In this document: positions 59,996 to 64,000 of the stretch, piece by piece
Position numbering within the stretch: the stretch's first letter is position 1
Layout of the letters: every line of letters starts with the position of its first letter
Assembly: GCA_964422365.1 (NCBI GenBank)
Contig: CAYRAV010000006.1
Location: 1 to 64,000 of the forward strand
Length of the DNA stretch: 64,000 nucleotides
Direction: 5' to 3'
Source: CAYRAV01 sp964422365
GTDB taxonomy: Bacteria; Bacillota; Clostridia; Lachnospirales; Lachnospiraceae
Translations under genes and position numbers: made by a program
The notes under the pieces: generated by a model
What the model was told of the DNA's origin: nothing
Database searches by the model: none
What the model saw: the letters and a program-made list of their open reading frames with translations, nothing else

Positions 59996-60250
59996 CGTTT
60001 TATTCTCCTTTCATCCTTTTCAATATTAAGCATTTGCGAAACTCTATTTACTTTGTGAGTATTTGTACAACCTGCACCAACACAAGGCATGTTTGCACTA
60101 CCTGACACCCGCAATGGTACATAATGTACTAAAACACAGCACATTGCCCACAATCTGCACAATCTTCTTCATTTAATATGTCAATCTTTGCTATTATATC
60201 ATTATTTATAAAAAAAAGAAAGACTTTGTACAAGAACTTCACAGGAAATG
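59996..60250. other. Gene-free stretch upstream of proS
   Basis: No T-box core sequence and no repeat. The minus strand between 60129 and 60180 reads LNEEDCADCGQCAVF, which hints at a ferredoxin-like fragment but lacks context and a start. Confidence 0.35.
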
Positions 60251-60290
60251 GTAACAGTTCAGCCATGCAGAAACAATTGTAGAATATGTT
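60251..60290. repeat. Family D repeat, copy 4
   Basis: GTAACAGTTCAGCCATGCAG and AAACAATTGTAGAATATG match the reverse complement of copies 1 and 2, in the same orientation as the copy at 37336. Confidence 0.55.
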
Positions 60291-60327
60291 CCAAATAATA
60301 AATTGCGAATATTCTGACAAATGAAAC

Positions 60328-60373
60328 AAAGCGTGTCTAAAAATTGTTTGCTGCAATTTTCAAACACGCTCTA
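60328..60373. repeat. Minimal family A element A9 (ends only)
   Basis: AAAGCGTGTCTAAAAATTG and CAATTTTCAAACACGCTCTA are joined by only TTTGCTG, so the whole interior has been removed and a 46-base hairpin remains, 67 bp after the MCP stop. Confidence 0.8.
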
Positions 60374-60440
60374 AGCCAAAATAGGCTTTCTGCTTTATTG
60401 TTCTCTTCAAATTTAATGGAATTATCTCTATTTTTATTCT

Positions 60441-62171
60441 TTATAGTTTAAATATCTTCATATTTTCTTCTAACTGTTCTGCTACTTCTTTTAAGTTGTC
60501 TGCATTGCTTGTAATATCAGTGATACGTTTTCCAACTTCACTGACAGATGCGGCTGTTTCCTCTGTTGTAGCAGAATTTTCCTGTGAAATAGCGGTTAAA
60601 TTCTGTACCACATCTACAACATTTTCTCTAGCAGTATCCATCTTCTTTGCTTCAGCTGTAATATTTTTAATGCTGCTGTTCGAATATCCAATTTCTTCAC
60701 TAACCTCACCAAAGATTTTTCCTGTTTTTTCTACTTTTTCGTTTTGCTGTTCCATAATATTTTTCACTTCATCCATTGTTTCTACTGCCTTTTCAGAATC
60801 TGTTATCAAGGAAGTGATAATACTTTCTATTCGTTGTGCAGACTCATTTGACTGTTCTGCCAATTTTTGTATCTGGGCTGCAACTACAGCGAATCCCTTT
60901 CCGTTTTCTCCTGCTCTTGCAGCTTCAATCGATGCATTTAATGATAACAGATTTGTTTCCTCTGCAATAGCTGTAATTAAGTTGGTTGCTTCTTTGATTT
61001 TGACAGCAGACTGATTTGTTGTATTAGTTTGCTCATAAATCGTTTCAATAGAGCTTCTTGCCTGTTTATTGATATTGTCCAGCTGCTGTAAAGTATTATC
61101 CGCTTCATCACTTGCTTTCTTCATTCTCTCTATATTTTTCGTAAGTTTCTCTAAGTTTCTAGTAGTATTTCCTATCATATCTCCAATTGCAACAATATTT
61201 TCTGTGGCAGTTTGAGTTTCCACTGCCTGAGCATTTGCACTTTCTGCAATATCCTGTACTGCCTGTTCTATCTGGGCAACCGTAGAACTTACTACAATTG
61301 TGCTATCGTTCATTTTTTCTGCTGCCTCATTTAATGTCATACTTTGATGCTGGAAATTTTCTGCTATATACATTAATCTTTCACGCACTGAACCAATTGC
61401 CCTGCTAATTCTTCCGATCTCATCTTTTCTGTTTTCCAAGTTTTTCTGTTCTGGATTCTCTGTGAAATCTAATTCTTCTATTCTTTGTATACTACTGCTT
61501 AGTTTTAATAGAGGTGCCATAAGCAGCTTAATAATAACAAAGCCTATTATACATACAATCACCGCTGAAATAATACTGCTAAATATAGTTCTTTTTAAAA
61601 CAACATGCACTACCCCCATTGTATCTTTCTCATCAGCAGTTACAACCATAATAAAATTTCCCTGTTTACCCACATAATATGCTGCATATTTATTTTGTCC
61701 TTTATACTTATATGTAACTTCTTCCGGTTCTGGAATAGTCCCGCCTTTTAATTTCTCTACTACACCACTGATTACCTCATTTTCTACAGGCTGTCCTATT
61801 TTCTCTTCTGTAGGATGATATAGCATTGTTCCATCTGCTCCTACAATGTATATATATCCACTTTCATAACTTCTTAACTTAACATCCCCATACCGCTGAC
61901 TAAAAAATTCCTTGTTCGAGAATACTTGTTCAATGCCACCATTTTCATTAGAACTTACGATTCCATCCAATTCTCTTCCATAGGCAATCATCAGATCATA
62001 AATTGCATTTTCTGATAGTACTGTAACATTACTTCTTATAGTTGGAACAATGGTGCATATGATACAAATTGTTACTATCGCTACTGTTAATAACACCACT
62101 CCTATTACTTTGGTGCTGGTTGATTGTAACACTCCTACATCTCTTGCTTTTTTTACATCTGTTGTTTTCAT
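60441..62171 (-). CDS. Methyl-accepting chemotaxis protein, short dCache sensor
   Basis: A 576-residue chemoreceptor. Helix 1 lies near 22-45, then a compact extracytoplasmic sensor (SGYIYIVGADGTMLYHPTEEKIGQ near 115 marks a Cache-type fold), helix 2 near 205-228, HAMP, and a coiled signalling domain with the tip AEETNLLSLNASIEAARAGE near 425. The sensor is shorter than in the receptor at 26300. The ATG at 62171 has GGGGGAA 6 bases upstream. The gene is isolated; no chemotaxis genes lie nearby. Confidence 0.93.
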   Translation of the reverse strand: MKTTDVKKARDVGVLQSTSTKVIGVVLLTVAIVTICIICTIVPTIRSNVTVLSENAIYDLMIAYGRELDGIVSSNENGGIEQVFSNKEFFSQRYGDVKLRSYESGYIYIVGADGTMLYHPTEEKIGQPVENEVISGVVEKLKGGTIPEPEEVTYKYKGQNKYAAYYVGKQGNFIMVVTADEKDTMGVVHVVLKRTIFSSIISAVIVCIIGFVIIKLLMAPLLKLSSSIQRIEELDFTENPEQKNLENRKDEIGRISRAIGSVRERLMYIAENFQHQSMTLNEAAEKMNDSTIVVSSTVAQIEQAVQDIAESANAQAVETQTATENIVAIGDMIGNTTRNLEKLTKNIERMKKASDEADNTLQQLDNINKQARSSIETIYEQTNTTNQSAVKIKEATNLITAIAEETNLLSLNASIEAARAGENGKGFAVVAAQIQKLAEQSNESAQRIESIITSLITDSEKAVETMDEVKNIMEQQNEKVEKTGKIFGEVSEEIGYSNSSIKNITAEAKKMDTARENVVDVVQNLTAISQENSATTEETAASVSEVGKRITDITSNADNLKEVAEQLEENMKIFKL

Positions 62172-62418
62172 TGCGTTTCCCCCATTCACATCACTTTTTA
62201 AGAAAATGGCTATCATACATTTTGTTGTGACAGATTACATTCTGATTTTGTGTAATTTTTCATTTTCTCATGTGAATAATTATATCATATCCCCCTATCT
62301 TTTTCAAGTTTCACGAAATACTTTGTAATTTTTATATATTTTTAGTACAATTGCACAATTATTTTTTTAGAAAATTTAATCCTTCTAAAACAACCATTCC
62401 TCCAAATAGGCTCTATAT

Positions 62419-63480
62419 TTATTCTTGTATTGCTTTTTTCTCTCCTATTTCTGTCCATAATGTTTTTAATATCACAACTGCAACCGGTCCTAATATCACA
62501 CCTAATATTCCAAACAAACGGATTCCCATATAAATGGCACCTAATGTCATAAGAGGGTTAATCCCTATTCCATTTCCCAGCAATTTCGGCTCTAATACCT
62601 GTCTGATACACTGGCATAACAGATAGACAAGCAGCAATATAATTGCTCCCGTTAAATCCCTGCCAAGCAGCTTTACCAATGACCAAGGCACGAGAATCAG
62701 TCCGCTTCCCAATATCGGAAATGCATCAAATACAGCAATCCCAATGCCAAATAAAAGTGCATACTCATTTTTTATCAGGTATAATCCAACTGTACATAAG
62801 CCGCCTATTAGCAAAATTAATATTCCCTGTGTTTTTAAATATGCAATACCTGCTTTTGATAAAGGTTTCCCAAGCATATGAATCTCCTTATAAAAGATAG
62901 ATTGTTCATAGGCTCGTTCATAATATTCCTTATCTTTCAACAACATATATACAAAAATCAGCATAATTCCCATTGTCCCAAAAAGACCTGCCATATTCTT
63001 TAATGCTTCCCATGTTCCAGTTGTTAGATTTCCCAGTATTTTGTTCTGCATCTGGTCTGCTGAATTGATAATTTTTAAATATGCAGTATCCCATGAGGTA
63101 CCTTGTTTTATATTCAGTAATCCATCACAACATTGACAAATATACTGCATTTTTTCATATGCCATTACTTGATATTTGGGCATTGCTTTCACAAACTGTC
63201 CTGTTTGTGAAAGTAATACTTTTCCAAGACAGCACACAATACAACCCATAATGACAACAAAAAGAAGCAACGGCAGCAATGCAGCTATACTTTTGGGAAA
63301 TTTCCACCTATTGACAAGAAAATCCATACAGGGCTCTAATAGCTTCGCAATAAAATAGGCACAAAAAAAAGGAAGAACATATGGCAGCAAATAGCGGAAT
63401 ACTATATAAATAATAATTACTCCTGCAATTAAAATAATTGCTTTTTTCTGTTTTTCCTTTTTTTCATATCCTATCATCAT
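62419..63480 (-). CDS. ytvI: AI-2E family permease, YtvI-like
   Basis: A 353-residue membrane protein with about eight helices. The family pattern is clear: FFCAYFIAKLLEPCMDFL near the start, KNEYALLFGIGIAVFDAFPILGSGLILVPW across about 230-262 and RQVLEPKLLGNGIGINPL near 295. Members are PurR/TqsA-like transporters; the YtvI subgroup is tied to sporulation in Bacilli and Clostridia. The ATG at 63480 follows GGTGG 5 bases upstream; a longer frame start is less likely. Confidence 0.85.
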   Translation of the reverse strand: MMIGYEKKEKQKKAIILIAGVIIIYIVFRYLLPYVLPFFCAYFIAKLLEPCMDFLVNRWKFPKSIAALLPLLLFVVIMGCIVCCLGKVLLSQTGQFVKAMPKYQVMAYEKMQYICQCCDGLLNIKQGTSWDTAYLKIINSADQMQNKILGNLTTGTWEALKNMAGLFGTMGIMLIFVYMLLKDKEYYERAYEQSIFYKEIHMLGKPLSKAGIAYLKTQGILILLIGGLCTVGLYLIKNEYALLFGIGIAVFDAFPILGSGLILVPWSLVKLLGRDLTGAIILLLVYLLCQCIRQVLEPKLLGNGIGINPLMTLGAIYMGIRLFGILGVILGPVAVVILKTLWTEIGEKKAIQE

Positions 63481-63781
63481 GTGTGCCACCAACCTTATCT
63501 TAGTCTCAATGTATTCAACAACTGCAAACCTGAAACCGAAATGCAAACAAACTATTACAGTTCATCCATACACTTAATCCGCAATGTATGTGAAAACAAT
63601 ATTATTTCACAGCACGTTCTAAAATTATTATAAGACCATTGATAAATTGTATGCGGAAATTTTATAATTTCCATAAAATCACACTTTATTATAATTTAAC
63701 CAGGTTCATATTGATGCCTTATCTTCTAGAGCACCTCCATTATGGCATAAAGTGCCAATATATGCACACATTCATAATCAG
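63481..63781. other. Gene-free stretch with repeat relics
   Basis: ACAGCACGTTCTAAAATTATTATAAGACC near 63609-63637 resembles a decayed left half of family A (compare 38684), and TTACAGTTCATCCATACAC near 63556 resembles family D. Neither is complete. Confidence 0.35.
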
Positions 63782-64000
63782 CTAAACTTCCATACCAGAA
63801 CAATATTTTTCCCATAATCCTTTTTTGGGAACATTGACAAATTTCATTTTCTTTTTTGTTTTTGGATGAATAAATTCCAATGAATATGCATATAACATCA
63901 ATGGGATTTTCATACCTTGTCTTTTTTCTGTTTCTTCTGTTTCCTGGCTGTTATATTTTCTATCTCCTAACAGTCCTCCTGTATGTGCACTCATCTGTAC
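63782..64000 (-). CDS. RluA-family pseudouridine synthase, C-terminal part
   Basis: The gene enters from the right edge; only the last 72 codons are visible. VQMSAHTGGLLGDRKY is the end of the RluA-type signature (normally preceded by GRTHQIR), followed by a long insertion and LMLYAYSLEFIHPKTKKKMKFV, the usual closing strand. It isomerises uridine in rRNA or tRNA; the target cannot be named from this fragment. Confidence 0.82.
   Translation of the reverse strand, partial: VQMSAHTGGLLGDRKYNSQETEETEKRQGMKIPLMLYAYSLEFIHPKTKKKMKFVNVPKKGLWEKYCSGMEV

Noticed and set aside
60129..60356. 75-codon minus-strand frame ending in a CxxCxxC stretch
   Set aside because: Runs through the D4 and A9 repeats, lacks a ribosome site, and only the last 15 residues look protein-like.
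59996..60440. T-box riboswitch before proS
   Set aside because: Synthetase genes in Firmicutes often have one, but no T-box core or its complement is present in this stretch.

Overview
The window looks like chromosome from a low-GC, spore-forming member of the Clostridia, most probably a Lachnospiraceae species. This is inferred from AT-rich DNA, strong AGGAGG-type ribosome sites, sporulation genes (bofA, a YtvI-type AI-2E permease, a CotS-like kinase), Spo0A-type boxes, a Clostridia-style Tad pilus locus (DUF6382-FHA, DUF5702, Flp1-like pilin), DUF6465 and DUF1540 proteins, and a malQ-malEFG block. Nearly all genes lie on the minus strand. No tRNA, rRNA, phage or CRISPR array was seen.

Layout. 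1-6.1 kb: a conserved membrane protein whose gene holds a cluster of DnaA-box-like sites, MTA/SAH nucleosidase, a TSCPD-type small protein, a degenerate histidine kinase behind paired 0A boxes, a HIT hydrolase, DUF6465 and MurG. 6.2-7.9 kb: rhomboid protease coupled to a flavodoxin-SCP2 fusion. 8.1-21.0 kb: an eleven-gene Tad/Flp pilus locus with two prepilin peptidases. 21.2-26.2 kb: bofA, recR, ybaB, dnaX, a short DUF1540 gene, and a histidine phosphatase fused to a precorrin-2 dehydrogenase-like domain. 26.3-32 kb: chemoreceptor, secreted Fn3 protein, ECF sigma/anti-sigma operon. 32.2-37 kb: NAD module (nrtR-like, pncA, prs, nadV, nadE). 37.5-46.9 kb: phosphofructokinase, dtd and a maltodextrin operon (malQ, malE, malF, malG, lipoprotein amylase). 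47.6-64 kb: large secreted Ig-like protein, phosphoglucomutase, PEGA protein, CotS-like kinase, CCA transferase, second Fn3 protein, lipoprotein, ProS, second chemoreceptor, AI-2E permease and the end of an RluA-type pseudouridine synthase.

The most unusual content is intergenic. At least five dispersed repeat families can be read by eye. Family A has about 20-bp terminal inverted repeats (TAGAGCGTGTTTGAAAATTG), TA at the ends, and a 63-bp cassette of three small hairpins present in 0, 1 or 2 copies. It sits just after stop codons, and in three genes the element itself supplies the stop codon. Family B is a roughly 115-nt two-hairpin leader, with compensatory base changes and an internal short reading frame, that ends within a few bases of the start codon of three unrelated genes. 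Families C, D and E are shorter. Together they look like mobile or RNA-level 5' and 3' end modules spread through the chromosome.

Functionally, the maltodextrin block and phosphoglucomutase feed glycolysis through phosphofructokinase; the NAD block rebuilds the cofactor; the Tad locus and secreted Ig/Fn3 proteins face the surface.
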